A stretch of 64,000 nucleotides of DNA from Sipunculus nudus (taxonomy: Eukaryota > Annelida > Sipuncula > Golfingiida > Sipunculidae). Positions 34,267 through 45,798 of this stretch are shown piece by piece. The stretch covers positions 20,308,979 to 20,372,978 of the forward strand of contig CM049321.1 in the NCBI GenBank assembly GCA_026874595.1. The letters run 5' to 3'. The position numbers and the translations under genes are program-made. How positions within the stretch are numbered: position 1 is the first letter of the stretch; every line of letters begins with the position of its first letter. The notes beneath the pieces were generated by a model. It was not told where the DNA came from. It ran no database searches and saw only the letters and a program-made list of their open reading frames with translations.

Positions 34267-35161
34267 CTCTCCTTTTATTTGTGTATTTGGGACTACGGTC
34301 CGGTATGCTGTGTAAATTCACCTCAAAGGCTCTAAAGCAGACACCAGTATCTACTTTAGGCTGAGTTTGATAAAATACACCACGGTGTCAGAGAGCGACT
34401 ATGAGAGGGACCCTTAATCGCCCTTACCTTAAGTGTTTTATTATGACACAGGGACACTCGCTAAGTGTTGTCAAAATAAGTCGCTAGAGATTCGTGTCAG
34501 AAAAATCATCGTGGACCTTATCCAAGCTAAACAATGTTGGTCTCCAACAGGATCCTAAGACCAGTGCATGATGTTAATATGTGTTTCCCATATTTTATTT
34601 CAAAACTGCGACCCCGCTCACTTGCCCTGTCCCTATATGTATAACGTAAAGCACTCTGCACCGGCAAGGCTCAACACGGTGGTGATAGTTATAATATCGT
34701 TCTTTATCAAAGCTTGCACTAAGTGCGGTTATTTTATTGCTGCTCTGTTTGCGCGTGTTTGTAAACCTCTCTGGCTTACACATGCACAGGATAACATGTA
34801 TTATAGACTGAATACATGAACTGTGATAATCTACTTTAATTTCATCATCATTATGGCATTGGATGAGTTTCAGTTTTTGGATCGTAAATATATTAGTTCA
34901 TTATATTGTTTTCAATTGATATACAGTTGAATGTCGTGTTGTCTTTATTATGGAAATATATGTATACGGGGCGGTCTTGAATCCTTTAGGTACAAGTGGA
35001 AAGATATTCATGAGTTATGTTTTATGTTTATATGTTTTATGACGACATAAACTCGATATACTTAAACATTAAACATTAATTGCTTTGGGGGAGTTAACAA
35101 AGGAGATAAGGGCAATAATGGTGAAAGAAAACTTTGAAGGACAGTTCTTTAATCTAAACAG
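34264..35161. other. Unassigned AT-rich DNA
   Basis: No gene or repeat recognised. It lies directly upstream of the locus C exon and could hold its promoter and first non-coding exon; none could be identified. Confidence 0.35.
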
Positions 35162-35316
35162 TATTTCCCAGAGACTTGGTGAAGGGATTTTACAGATGGA
35201 GAATAGAAGAAAATGAACGAGTTCTCCTTGATTGCCTTGAATTGGAGTTTACATATTTGCTCATTAGTCTGCAGAGGGTTGGCATTCTTACTTCAAGAGA
35301 AAAAGACTCTATAGAG
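35162..35316 (+). pseudogene. Locus C: CARD-like first coding exon (frameshifted fragment)
   Basis: The exon opens after TCTAAACAG; the ATG at 35196 lies 34 nt inside it. Locus B shows the same acceptor-to-ATG distance. After the first codons one extra A in an A-rich run throws the frame, and the conserved frame then reads ENERVLLDCLELEFTYLL and LQRVGILTSREKDSIE to the donor GAG|GTATCT at 35317. The pattern of two Leu-rich helices, then G-[IV]-L-T-x-x-E-x-x-x-I, is that of the first half of a CARD. CARDs are death-fold adaptors of immune and apoptotic signalling. No later exons of this locus were found downstream. The CARD call is by pattern only; another death-fold subtype is possible. Confidence 0.45.
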
Positions 35317-35845
35317 GTATCTAATTTTGTTATACTACATATTTTCATTAACTGTATGAGTTTCAAACGCATATAAGACCTCATTAGCTAAGTAATTTGA
35401 TGTTATGTGTTGCTTTAACTGTCGTAACCACAAAATAGGTTGACGTGAATTTCAAAAATACATATACCGTCAGAAAGAAAACTTCATTATATTTAGGATG
35501 AATACACTTCATCAACTTCATACTAATTTCAAATTACGTTTGGGCTGATTTTTATTCAATGTGATGTTGTCAGAGATAATACATTAAAACTGGGGAAGCT
35601 TTTGGTGTAATATGCACGAGCTTCCCTCTTTTGTTTACCGTTATAGATTTTAATATGATTAAACTCGTATTGTCCGGCAAGTGTTGTAACTTTAGAGCAT
35701 GTTCGAGCAAGATCCGTGAAATCTCAATGAAAACTATTTCAATACAATGATGGAAAAAAGTGAAGGTTAAAGCATATATCTCCTGTATAACTTTGCACAG
35801 GAAGCAAGGGGAATTTCAGGACGAACTCGATTGCTTCAATATTTG
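35317..35845. other. Unassigned DNA after the locus C exon
   Basis: No continuation exon of the CARD-like domain was found. Confidence 0.35.
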
Positions 35846-36200
35846 AAGCGGCTGGGCCCTGAAACATGGGCGCTGGACTTGTGACCGCAGGGTCTTGGGT
35901 TAGCGTCCGTTCTGACCGACGTCTGCGCTAAGATTATTAGGCAAAGTCTTTACCACAAGGGTGCGCTCTCTCGACCCGGGAGTGAATGGGTACTGGTCAT
36001 TGGAGGTAGGCAAATATAAAACGAATAACCCTCTTGCGCCTGATATGGCAGCTTGTGTTGTATGCTCCCCTGGGAGCCGAGAAAAGCTACAAGAATGAAC
36101 AGGCCCGAAAGACCAGGAAGGCAAAGTCAGATGAGACTGACATCGTCGGTGATATCAGACTATAAAAAAACCCACCTTTACCTTTTACCTTTACAAAGAA
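35846..36200 (+). mobile_element. tRNA-derived SINE
   Basis: The head reads ATGGGCGCTGGACTTGTGAC, then CAGGGTCTTGGGTTAGCGTCC, as in an anticodon arm followed by a B-box-like T arm (GGGTTAGCGTCC). An A-box-like region is degenerate. A unique body of about 230 bp follows, then a simple tail ACCTTTACCTTTTACCTTTAC. The tRNA-like head, body and short-repeat tail are the usual SINE order; the mutated arms rule out a working tRNA. Confidence 0.6.
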
Positions 36201-38156
36201 ATTACAAGATTAAAAGTAAACAACATGCACATACACGAAGTGAACGTGACGTCATTAATACTGTCAGAAAAACGTTCAGTAAATGTTTATTTATCAACTT
36301 AAATAAATTGATATTGAACTGCATAATAACACTTTGATGTGTCTAAAGCAAAAAAGGGGTCTCCGTTGTGATTAAGGGGATGGACAGACAAGAATGTTAA
36401 TCTAAGACACGACGTTTCTCTTTTGATTCGACCATTGTCGTTTCAATCTGTCACACTAGCAATGACTGTTGGTGCCATTCTAGGGTGTTTGCGATATCAA
36501 ACGTTTCAAAGTACATATTTTTCAAACACATAAATGTAACCTTTATCATGAATATATTTCAGCAGTATAGACCTTTTATCTAAATATTGGTGTCCAGGAT
36601 ATACGTTGGTCTAGATACAGCAGAAGATATAAAACAGCCTACACACAGTAATTTTAAACAGTCAATGTAATAGTATATCTTTCATTTCGTCCGTCGCTGA
36701 TCAAAATGCGCTATATACGATATTAGTATTGCATGTATAAATTACTTTTCATATGGTTGTTCATTTCTTCATCTGACCAGCACTGCACAACCAAATATCA
36801 AATGGTGAAGCGGGAAGGGTCAGTGCTTATTCATTCTTTGTCACCTAACATAACCATCTGAATATTTGTGAAGTGGACTCATGATTACGTTTTCTAAACA
36901 TTTCCAGATGGATAAATTTACAGTGTTTATTGTATGTTTTGAAAATTTGATATGGTAGTCGTGTATTCTTTCATTTCTACCAATGATACCAAATTCAATT
37001 ACGAGTAAATAATACTTTGCTTTAGTATTGCTTAAGTTTCGATTATGTTGGTTTATTTTGTTTTCTTTATCATCTTAAACAAAGATAATATTCAATACAC
37101 TCCAGACATGCATATTACAATTTCCATTTATGCGATCTATCCAATTTTTGTGAACATATCAATTGTATCATAGGTTGTCGGATCAAGAGTTGTTTGTAAT
37201 ATTTAGCTAAAATGTCAATATTTATTTGCTCAGAATGAAGTACCTACCGAGTTGTGGTTACAATATAAAGATTATCATACGAAGATGTCCCTGAGTGAGT
37301 GTTGTTAATTACTTAAAATGATCTTTTTCTTATAAAAAAGCGTTAAACGGACAACATTACTTTCATGATAAATAAATCGTTGACTTCTTAAAGTTTATCA
37401 TATTATATGATATGTACTATAAAATTATGGGTTTAAAAATAAAATTAGGATTTTTCAGATGGATTAGTTTTCTGAGCGTTATGTATAAACTCGATGTACC
37501 TTTTCCATTGCATGGAAGACTAAAACTGAATGTCCGGGTACCTTATATGGACTAAAATGTCAAATTTTCCTCCTCGAATACTAGTAACATACGTAAGAGA
37601 GCTTTATGAAATTTAACACTAATTTCTTGTATCCTACTCATTTAATTAATTCGACACCTTTTCTGCATTTAACAAAAGGCATTATTATTAATATTATTAT
37701 TATTATAATCATCATTATATATGAAACAATTATGATTCAACGAAAATATTAAATAGATGTTTTCGTAAATTCAAAGTATATTATCCTGTTATTTTCGTCT
37801 GTCCGTGTTGTCGAGCAGAAGATAAATCAGCAGAGAGGACAAGATTTTGTTCTTTGAGTTGATTCATGGATAACTGTGGCAAGTTGCGTTTCTTGAAACG
37901 TTTACGTAAAGATGCCGAAGAAAGATAAGCGAGAATGTGCTTCATACTGTTGGACCAATTTGAAGCTGGAGTGCACCGAAAGATTCCACACCAAATATTA
38001 AGTGAATACCAATATTCTATAAAAAGAAGCAACATCGAACAGTGCTTTGCTTTAATAAAAGAAGTTACACCCAATAGTACTTTCTTTATTGCAACAACGT
38101 CGTCGAATGGGTTCAAAATGAGAGGGGTCTCTCTCTTAATATTTTAAGAAGACATG

Positions 38157-38158
<2 letters not shown>
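36201..38158. other. Unassigned AT-rich DNA
   Basis: No gene recognised. It contains an imperfect (ATT)n patch at 37680-37720. An open frame at 37781-38116 (minus) has no motif I can name and no splice support. Confidence 0.4.

Positions 38159-38206
<48 letters not shown>
38159..38206. repeat. (TA)n microsatellite
   Basis: About 48 bp of TA. Confidence 0.95.
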
Positions 38207-38207
<1 letters not shown>

Positions 38208-38831
38208 GGAACATGCAAAAATGCTTTATTTTTCTTCCCGCATGCTCTCCATTGAAATGCATTCGAGGCTAAAATACTGAAGACGTCACAAAGGGCCCCG
38301 CAAGAATGGTCTGGTATACAGGAATTGATATTTTGAATGCAAGGAAAATATATGTTCACGTGATATGTAAATATGATACATGTACAAATAAGAGGATAAG
38401 GGTTACCCGGGCTGAACAAAGTCTCCTTAAAACACTATTTACTGGGACAAGTACACTTCTGACATTCACATCAACAGGATGATTCGTTCATGGATGAGTT
38501 AATATTGTGTCTGATTTGAATAATCCAAACGAACGTTAATCTTCTGAGAACCAAATGGCGTAAAATTTGACCTTTGATCCCATCGTTGACAGCAATGTTG
38601 ATTTTTATGATGCGTGTCTGTATAATCTTAATCCAATTAATACATCCAAACTAAAAATTATCATACGGCAATAATTGAGGGACTGTGCAGATTTTCACGC
38701 CTGATGGCACCTGTGTTACAAGGGTCCCAGTGCTGGTTCACGTGCTGTTACAGCAAATCGGTTTTATTAGCTGCGGAGATCGTTCGTTTTTCCTCGCACT
38801 GACTAATTTGTGAAACTTATTAACCAAAGAA

Positions 38832-39730
38832 ATGGAGGCCAAGTATGAAGACTGGACCCTTGACATGATCAGAAAAGAACGGAAACGGAGAGAAGCTAAA
38901 GTTTCAGGGCGGAAAGCCGACTGCGTTGAAAGGTAGATATGGGCGATAATAGGTGTTTTGACCGCCAAGCGGTAAGCAATGTTGATGTGAACAGGTGAAT
39001 AATGAGCAAGGCTGCCCTATTTTCTTGAAAAAAAAATACCCTCCCTTGATTTGTTAATTAATTATAAAACTGGCAGTGAAAAGCATTATGATATCGACGA
39101 TGGAGATTGTTCATTTTAGCTCACAAGTGAGAATTTGAATCCATCCAACATCCACTGTTACCGAGAGTGCTGAGGTTAGTAAACACGATCCTTACGCCAT
39201 CTCATGATTGGATGCCATGCATGATATTTATACAATTCTTCATATCATTTTTCCATTACTTTGTAAGACTTTTCAATTTTCCGTCAGATTGCTGTCCTAA
39301 GACAGGAACAAGAATTTCGGTGCCAACTAGACGACAGTTCACCCACATTCAAGATGAACCTGTCTCCTTATGATAAATACAAGGATCTGAACACTGGGGC
39401 TATGGTGAGTTTACTTTTTCTTACCAGGGCTCATTCAAAGGGAATTTTGTTTTTATTAAAACTCATTCATACGAGGCACATAAATGACATAATGATTTAT
39501 TAAATGACAAATATTTCCTGGTAGGACTACAAAATCTGTTCCATTATCTTCGATATTTATATTTTTCTTATTCCAGAGCTGATTCAACAAAAACTGTTCA
39601 CTATAATATCAGGTGAAACTTTACATTTAACAACTGAATTTAAAAGGAAATATGACCTCTACACAAACAAAGTTGTACGCTGTTATGGCAAGAATACATA
39701 CATACATTATATACATTATATACATTGTAT

Positions 39731-39785
<55 letters not shown>

Positions 39786-40497
39786 ACATTTGATGTTACC
39801 AATCATTAAACTGGATGTTTTGTATTATATTTTCAGATACCAAGAGTGACTGAGGCTGCTGCTTACCAGTACCTGATGCCGTTTGATAAGGAACTTGGGG
39901 GGAAAAAAAGCTCTGGGAATCAAGCTATATGAGATATGTCCGCTGGTCTCAAGTTGATGAGACTACCTACATTAGGGGCAACTGCAAGGCAGAAATAAAA
40001 AAAAAAAAAAACCGTAACATATAATGTAGACCCGAGTGTAGATAAATGTGGAAATATCAGGCAATCTCAGTGTGAATGTGCTGCCGGCATGGGTCCACTT
40101 GCCAGCTGTCAGCATATTCTGTGTCTGCTTTTCATTTTAGTTCAGTTCTTTCTGACAGGTGAACTCCGAACTGAGCAAACCTGTGCACAGAAGCTCAGAA
40201 CCTTTCATAGGGCAAAGAAATTCACTGGTTCACCGGTCAAATCTGTGGGAAAATTTAGATCAAATTGTTTGTGACAGAAGTGTTACCCGATTTAATGCAA
40301 GGAAACCAAAGTATGTTAAAAACAAAGGTTACATAGATAAAGTTAGAAATTTGGCTGTGAGTTTTTCAGCAAAAGAAACAAAAAAGTCCCTCATTCAGTC
40401 GGTTGATCCAGCGAATCCCTTTGCCTTGTTCAGATATGTCAAACATAAAAGCAAGGTCTTTGTTGGAACAATATTGTCTAAGTTTTATCAATGTTAA
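38832..40497 (+). pseudogene. SAP-domain + SWIM zinc-finger protein, broken
   Basis: Exon 1 (38832-38932) starts MEAKYEDWTLDMIRKERKRR and continues KVSGRKADCVER, a SAP-type DNA-binding motif, with the donor AG|GTAGAT. Exon 2 (about 39286-39403, acceptor CCGTCAG) has a stop codon four codons in and a frame change before MNLSPYDKYKDLNTGAM. Exon 3 (from 39835) begins IPRVTEAAAYQYLMPFDKEL, then shifts frame. YVRWSQVDETTYIRGNCKAE and the SWIM finger QCECAAGMGPLASCQHI follow at about 40065-40125 (C-x-C...C-x-H). The rest reads ELRTEQTCAQKLRTFHRAKK and on to 40497. SWIM fingers bind DNA or protein. Such genes accompany some animal DNA transposons. Several stops and frameshifts make it non-functional. 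Confidence 0.6.
39736..39782. repeat. (TA)n microsatellite in a SAP-SWIM intron
   Basis: About 46 bp of TA preceded by imperfect ATACATTATATACATT units. Confidence 0.95.
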
Positions 40498-40930
40498 AAA
40501 AACTGATTGGGCACAGAAAGCAGGTGACAGTTCCTCCACCAGTAGTTTAAATCATAAGCTGCTGGGCCCAGACTGTTCAACAAAAACATGAATCTTGCAT
40601 AAGTCTCAAGTCCAGTCAGGTGGTGCACAGCATCATTATTGTGAGTGTAGTTCTCAATGTTGTAAGTGGATTGTGAGGGACTGTGTGCCAGCTGGCCCAG
40701 GTAACCTCTCGGTCTCACAAGTGGGGTTGTGTTCTGTGTGCTGTGGGGACTCATTTCCTGTTGTCACCACAACTTCATTCCCTACTTCAGGAGCTTCAAT
40801 CGGCTGATCATCAAAACGTTTCAGCCTTTTGCTGGCTCGCTCAGCCCTCCTCTCAGTTTCTGGATCGGATTCTTTAGTCCCAAAGAAGACACTTGGCACA
40901 GATTCAGGTTACAGCAGTCTTCTTTGTGGA
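40498..40930 (-). pseudogene. Post-THAP linker exon of the minus-strand protein (broken)
   Basis: On the minus strand the acceptor TATGTTTTGTAG (about 40943) is followed by a short stretch with an in-frame stop. VPSVFFGTKESDPETERRAE then continues with ERASKRLKRF to about 40810, with weaker open frame to about 40660. The [AE]-[AS]-VPS-[VI]-F segment is what usually follows a THAP finger in THAP transposases. It would join the THAP exon at 41715-41903. The frame is interrupted and no DDE domain follows. Confidence 0.4.
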
Positions 40931-40943
40931 CTTTACCCTACAA

Positions 40944-41714
40944 AACATATTGTTACTGTTTTTATATTGTTGCCTGCGACCAAGTGAAACTTGAGAAATC
41001 ATGTGTGGTTTTAGCGTTAAAACAGAAAATGTATTCATGTCTGTTTATTTAAAATGTTCTAGGTAATATAGTATCAGGTGTGGGTTCACATTGTTGCTCA
41101 ATGAAATGAATAAGTGTAAATATATTTTGTGAATAACAGTGCTGTATTATTTTGTGATATTATCAAATAATGTCAAATAAATACACACACATATACCGGT
41201 ATATATATGTTTATATTCATACATATCACAGTGTCTTACATATTATATATATGTAACAGAAAGTAAATATTCAATACTGACGACTTCGTGTTTATTCCTT
41301 TATTTAATAAATTATTACATGTGCTCACTCTGACCTAGCAATAAATCACATAACATATATAATACAAGTTATAGTAGGGGGCAAATTAACACTGATGGCT
41401 TTGTGTTTATTCTTTATTGAACTCAATGATTCAAAATGACTGATGATAGATCTGCTTCGGCAATAAGTAACTTAAAGTTGAAGAGTACAGCATGATATTT
41501 TTCCCTTCCAAATTGTCAAGATGGCTCCATCCACGGCTTCAATTGGGCAAAGATCGCGACATGCGACAGAGAAGGGCCATGAAAAGGTTGACGGTGACAT
41601 GCCCACTGACGGGGTCAGAGAAACAGAAAATGAATACTCGGTTACGTTTATCTATGTCAAGTTTTCCTTCTTATATTTATAATACTATGATTCACCAAAA
41701 TAAAAAGAAAAACA
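40944..41714. other. Probable intron between THAP and linker exons
   Basis: AT-rich DNA with a short CA/TA simple patch near 41190-41215. No gene recognised. Confidence 0.35.
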
Positions 41715-41903
41715 TTAAAAGCGGTTAATCTTACCACAGCTGTTCTCAGCGATGTAGTCGTGACATACAACGGTGTGCTCGGTTAGTCTCAAACAATCAC
41801 GTCTAACTGCGTGCATCCACTTCCTGAATAGTTCCTTGTCTTTCGGCCATCGATGGCAACCACGCTTAAAACATCCAGGAACACAACACCGTGTCTGAGG
41901 CAT
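41715..41903 (-). pseudogene. THAP-type zinc-finger exon
   Basis: The ATG at 41903 opens MPQTRCCVPGC, the M-P-x2-C-x4-C start of a THAP domain. HRWPKDKELFRKWMHAV (the H-x-[FW]-P and Trp core) and TEHTVVCHDYI follow. The last pair of zinc ligands (usually C-x2-H) is altered to C-H-D-Y, so the finger is probably degraded. THAP fingers are DNA-binding modules of P-element- and PHIS-type transposases. It converges with the SAP-SWIM gene on the plus strand. Confidence 0.65.
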
Positions 41904-42014
41904 TTTAACAGATATTTCAACGATGATAATAGTAGGAAAACGTCGCAAGTATATTGTAAACAAAACGTCAAGCGCTATGAACATCCGGGGACTCGGGACG
42001 TAGGGGACCCTTGT

Positions 42015-42479
42015 TCACGTGGCGCCGCCCTGTCGGTGACAGTTTCGCGCACGGACCCTCATTGAATGTGCGAGTCACCCATGTTTCCCAACTCACAAAA
42101 CGGCTTACATGGACCATTGGAGAGAATTCCAGGAACAGGTGACCTTTGCTGCCTTCCTGTCCGAAATAAAATACACAGAGAAGCAGGTCATGCGACAAAC
42201 AACAGAGTATTATCTTTTACAAAAACAGTCTTACCAGAAGAAATATTATAGGAGAGGGAATATAATCCTATAATTAAAAAAAATCAACTTGATATGTGTT
42301 GATAGTTAAAATATAAAAATTAAAATAACTACATACGGTCTTGCCACACGGTCACTTCTTTATTATTAAGAAGGGGATATTTTAACATTTTCAAGATACA
42401 TGCCTAACGTAGTGGAAGGTCTGCAGCATTGTTTATTATACTGTATCATATCGCATGTCAGATCGCTCAGATCCTGAAC
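42015..42479. other. Unassigned DNA
   Basis: No gene or repeat recognised. The first 60 bp are GC-rich. Confidence 0.4.
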
Positions 42480-42680
42480 TCGGCGTCGGAGAACCCACTT
42501 ATAATACTAAAATCAACATGGGAGAATCCACTAATAATAAAATCGGCATGAGAAATGTCGCTAACACTAAAATCGGCATGATGCATCCCGCTCATACTAA
42601 AATCGGCACGGGAGATTCAGCTCATACTGAATTCGGCATGCTACTCGCTCTAATGCTAAAATCCTCATAGGCTTTCCGCT
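42480..42680 (+). repeat. 33-bp minisatellite (ACTAAAATCGGCATG-based)
   Basis: At least six tandem units of about 33 bp read ACTAAAATCGGCATGGGAGA and then a variable CGCT-containing part. Because 33 is a multiple of three, one frame stays open and codes an 11-residue repeat (ANTKIGM..). I treat this as a by-product of the repeat, since there is no upstream gene or splice signal. Confidence 0.8.
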
Positions 42681-44611
42681 AAAACCAAATTCGGCAAGGA
42701 GATTCAGCTACAACTAACATTTTTATGGCAAAATCCTCTCTAAGCAAAATAAATACGGTGATTCCACTAAGATTTAAATCGGCATTAATACAAAACTATC
42801 ATGAAAGATTCAGGTAATGCTGAAATCTTTATATGTATCGCGCTAATACTTAAATCCCCAAACGCTTTTACTATACTTTATCAAGAGGCCCCGCCAAAAC
42901 CAGATCCGGTGATGGGCGACGCTCTAGAAGAAAAACCGGCATGGGACATCTCGCCAATTACGCGCCCGAGACAGCAAAGACTTTGCGCTTCTAAAGAAGC
43001 TACAGATTTAACCGCTGCCTGTTATGACCGGTTATGATAGAAGTAGACACTAGGTGGGTCAGTAGGTCAGTATCTAATGAAAAAACATCAAGAAAATAAT
43101 GTGACTCGCAGCCAACCAAATGCCAGTTAACAAATATTCGACAGGCAACATGGCTCCGCCCATAGTTGCGCTTCAAGCTCCGCTTTATGACAGTTTTATG
43201 GTTACTCTTGGTAAATTATTGGTCGAATTTCGCTCCCTCTACGTTCTCGCATCTCTCCTCGTCCATTTATTGTATTATGACTTTATTAGAGTAGTCATGC
43301 GTCCGTTGCCATCAAAAGGGATACTAGTCCCGCCAGGAGTGTTACATTTCGTTTGACACCTCACCCGCCGAGCATCCTGTGTGTACAAGAACCTGAGCCA
43401 ACCACGTGTCAGATCATTCTTTCTGAGCCCGTCGCCTACTGAAACGGTTGCCGATTCGATGAGCTATCATCCAAGACGAAATGTAACAACATCGCCTCCC
43501 TGCTTTCCTCGTTTGGCTGGGATCCGTTTTGCTGGCAACACGTCCCGATAATAATGTAGATTCCTTGTCGCATCAGTTGTCTGTCGTGTGTCTGGCATTA
43601 TTTACACGCAGTCAAGAGGACCACAAATATTTATGGAATCGGTTTCTGGTCTAGCTCATACACAACGGCCTCTTCTACCCCTAAAATATTTTGCCAACAG
43701 CATTTATAGTTTCTATAAATCATGCGACCATTTCAGCCAATAATAGAGGTTGTTACTTCCAGCACCTGGTCTCAACTGATCTAGTCAACATACAATGCTC
43801 TCCTCTCGTGAAGGGACCCAAAAAAAAACAAGACAAAGCAAACAGCGCTTGAGATATAAGTAGTTGGCCTAAAGGAAAAGCGCTGTGTAAAGAGCATACT
43901 CGTTAGTACTAAAACATCCTCATTGGCATCCAGCTGTCGCTAAAATGGTCACAAGAGTTCCGCTAAAATGAAAAAAAGGGAATGTTGGATTTACCTTATA
44001 CTAAAACTAGCATTGGACGGTTAATAATTTTGATGATGATAATTTTTGATTGATGATGTAAAATTCCAAAAAGACAGAATTTCAACTTATACTACATCAC
44101 CAAAAGGAAATTATTCCATATATCTGTTAGCGAAGACGTAACCTGAAAAAGATTGTTCCTTATTTCTTTATATGAGACCGTTTCAGTCCATTAAAGTTCA
44201 GTAATTTTAATTAAAAAGATTATCGTTTTACAGTTTCCTGTTACATTGTCACGCTTGCGTAATTTAAAATGGGGTCCTATGACAAAATGCAGGAATACAC
44301 GGAGCGTGAGTGTTACTTTATAATTCTTATCGGTTACCTAATTTTTAATTAAACTTTATATATTATTTCAGGGTGCAGTGTATTGTTAAATTTTATTATG
44401 ATGATAACAATTTAGTATTCAATTACCTTTTTTTGTGTTTCTCTGGATTGTCAGATATGTTCAGTATTAGATGCGAGATATTTTTTTATTTTTTTTTCAA
44501 TGGTCCTTCCTTTCAATTTTGTTATTTAACCAAGCACCTTATTCATTCTGACCTTCGTTAATTGATATCCACTGCAGGGTTTCCATTAGAAATGACAAGA
44601 AGATTTTTCCG
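42681..44611. repeat. Decayed relatives of the minisatellite, otherwise unassigned
   Basis: Scattered units such as CGCTAATACTTAAATCCCC (42840) and GTTAGTACTAAAACATCC (43905), with CCGCTAAAATG (43960) and TACTAAAACTAGC (44010), suggest the array once extended over about 1.5 kb. The open frames at 42801-43037 and 43120-43356 carry no recognised domain. Confidence 0.4.
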
Positions 44612-44683
44612 ATGGCGAATAGAGACAAAGAAGAGGTGCTGCTTGAAAACCTCGATCTAGCATACACGAATTTGTTACCATGA
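44578..44683 (+). pseudogene. Locus B: CARD-like first coding exon (truncated)
   Basis: The exon opens after the acceptor ATATCCACTGCAG. The ATG at 44612 lies 34 nt inside, as in locus C, and the 5' segments of the two exons align (GGTTTCC against TATTTCC; TTTTTCCGATGG against TTTTACAGATGG). The frame reads MANRDKEEVLLENLDLAYTN, then LLP and TGA. Similarity to the locus C CARD-like exon stops just before this TGA, so the second half of the helix bundle is lost. The GT-like and helical exons of locus B lie 2.8-4.5 kb downstream on the same strand. They may belong to the same gene, but joining exons are not seen. Confidence 0.45.
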
Positions 44684-45629
44684 CTTAATATGACTTAAAC
44701 GTGTTTTTATATTAACAAAATCGGTTCAGCCATTATGTTCAACATTCGCTTTGGTGATCTCTCAGAAATACAAATAGTATTATTTATGTTATAATGTATT
44801 AGTCGCTTATCTTAAGTAAAATATTTAAGCATAGCATTTGTACGAGACTGGAGATCCATCACGGTTAACGTCGCCTGTGGGATGAAATTAAGACTTTATA
44901 AGCCAATTAACGCTCTTGTGCGCCTATTATGTCGTGATGTCAGGTACATGTCAGGCCGTATCTGACTCATTCCATTTTCTCTCGTCAGTCAGAGAGCGAT
45001 ACAACCAGTAGCTGAGGGGTAAATTATAGGAATAATACCGATTAAAATTGTGAATCTGTAGACTGCTTATTTTGTTTGGAATTATGCTCAACAAGTACAT
45101 CTAGAGAGTCTCTTGTTGTTAAATCATCTATTCTGGTGTTATCATCCACGTTGACGCTGCCCAGCGGGGCCTCGAGCGTCTTTAGCAATGAAGGTTCCAC
45201 ATACATTCGAACATCGCATGATATTCAAAGTAAGATATGTTGTAAGTGGCGATTAAGATAGTGACAAAAACAGTTGGGTCTCTGGAAAGGAACGAGTCAT
45301 TCCGAAATAACGCCGAAGGGGGAATTCTCGCGCTTTTCAATTAGCACCAGGCTTATCATCAAGGTCACCTTTCTGCGCCAAAGATCAAATATGAAAAGAT
45401 AAATGAATTTTATTTCCCCAGAAGCTGCTTTCTGAAGTTTTATCTCTTGTCTCATATAAAGCTTCGTTTAAGATAGGTATACTTTGAGAGTAAAGATATG
45501 TAATAACGATAAAATGAACACAGGAAAACGACATAACAAAGCGAATTATTTCTATTCTCAACATCACCTTGTTAATGTTATACTTATATCAGGAAGAAGG
45601 TTTGTAAAACGGACCCCCCTACTCACACA

Positions 45630-45631
<2 letters not shown>
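44684..45631. other. Unassigned DNA; possible short minus-strand exon at 45030-45225
   Basis: On the minus strand about 45222-45050 reads VRMYVEPSLLKTLEAPLGSV, then NVDDNTRIDDLTTRDSLDVL, to a stop. It is less AT-rich than its surroundings and its composition looks coding, but no acceptor or homologue is recognised. The rest shows nothing. Confidence 0.25.

Positions 45632-45675
<44 letters not shown>
45632..45675. repeat. (TA)n microsatellite
   Basis: About 44 bp of TA. Confidence 0.95.
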
Positions 45676-45680
<5 letters not shown>

Positions 45681-45736
45681 TGATATCTTTTTAATACAAC
45701 AAACGTACATTTTTTATAGCAGGATGGTCATCATGC

Positions 45737-45737
<1 letters not shown>

Positions 45738-45795
<58 letters not shown>
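45738..45795. repeat. (TA)n microsatellite
   Basis: About 58 bp of TA with a TAAA interruption, 62 bp from the previous tract. Confidence 0.95.

Positions 45796-45798
<3 letters not shown>

Larger units (their letters stand above)
38718..42014. mobile_element. Candidate two-gene DNA transposon (SAP-SWIM + THAP), decayed
   Basis: ACAAGGGTCCC at 38718-38728 is matched by its exact inverse GGGACCCTTGT at 42004-42014. Together they enclose a plus-strand SAP-SWIM gene and a minus-strand THAP gene, converging on each other. The second convergent pair at 60.6-64 kb (SWIM-YqaJ and DDE transposase) has the same layout, which suggests both are PHIS/ISL2EU-type elements. No catalytic DDE domain remains in this copy. 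An 11-bp inverted match can arise by chance, so the ends are tentative. A (TA)n tract lies inside. Confidence 0.4.

Noticed and set aside
37781-38147. Open frames on both strands at 37.8-38.1 kb
   Set aside because: No recognisable domain, start context or splice support; each may be chance.
42480-42680. CRISPR-like array
   Set aside because: The 33-bp units are contiguous with no unique spacers, and the window is clearly animal DNA.
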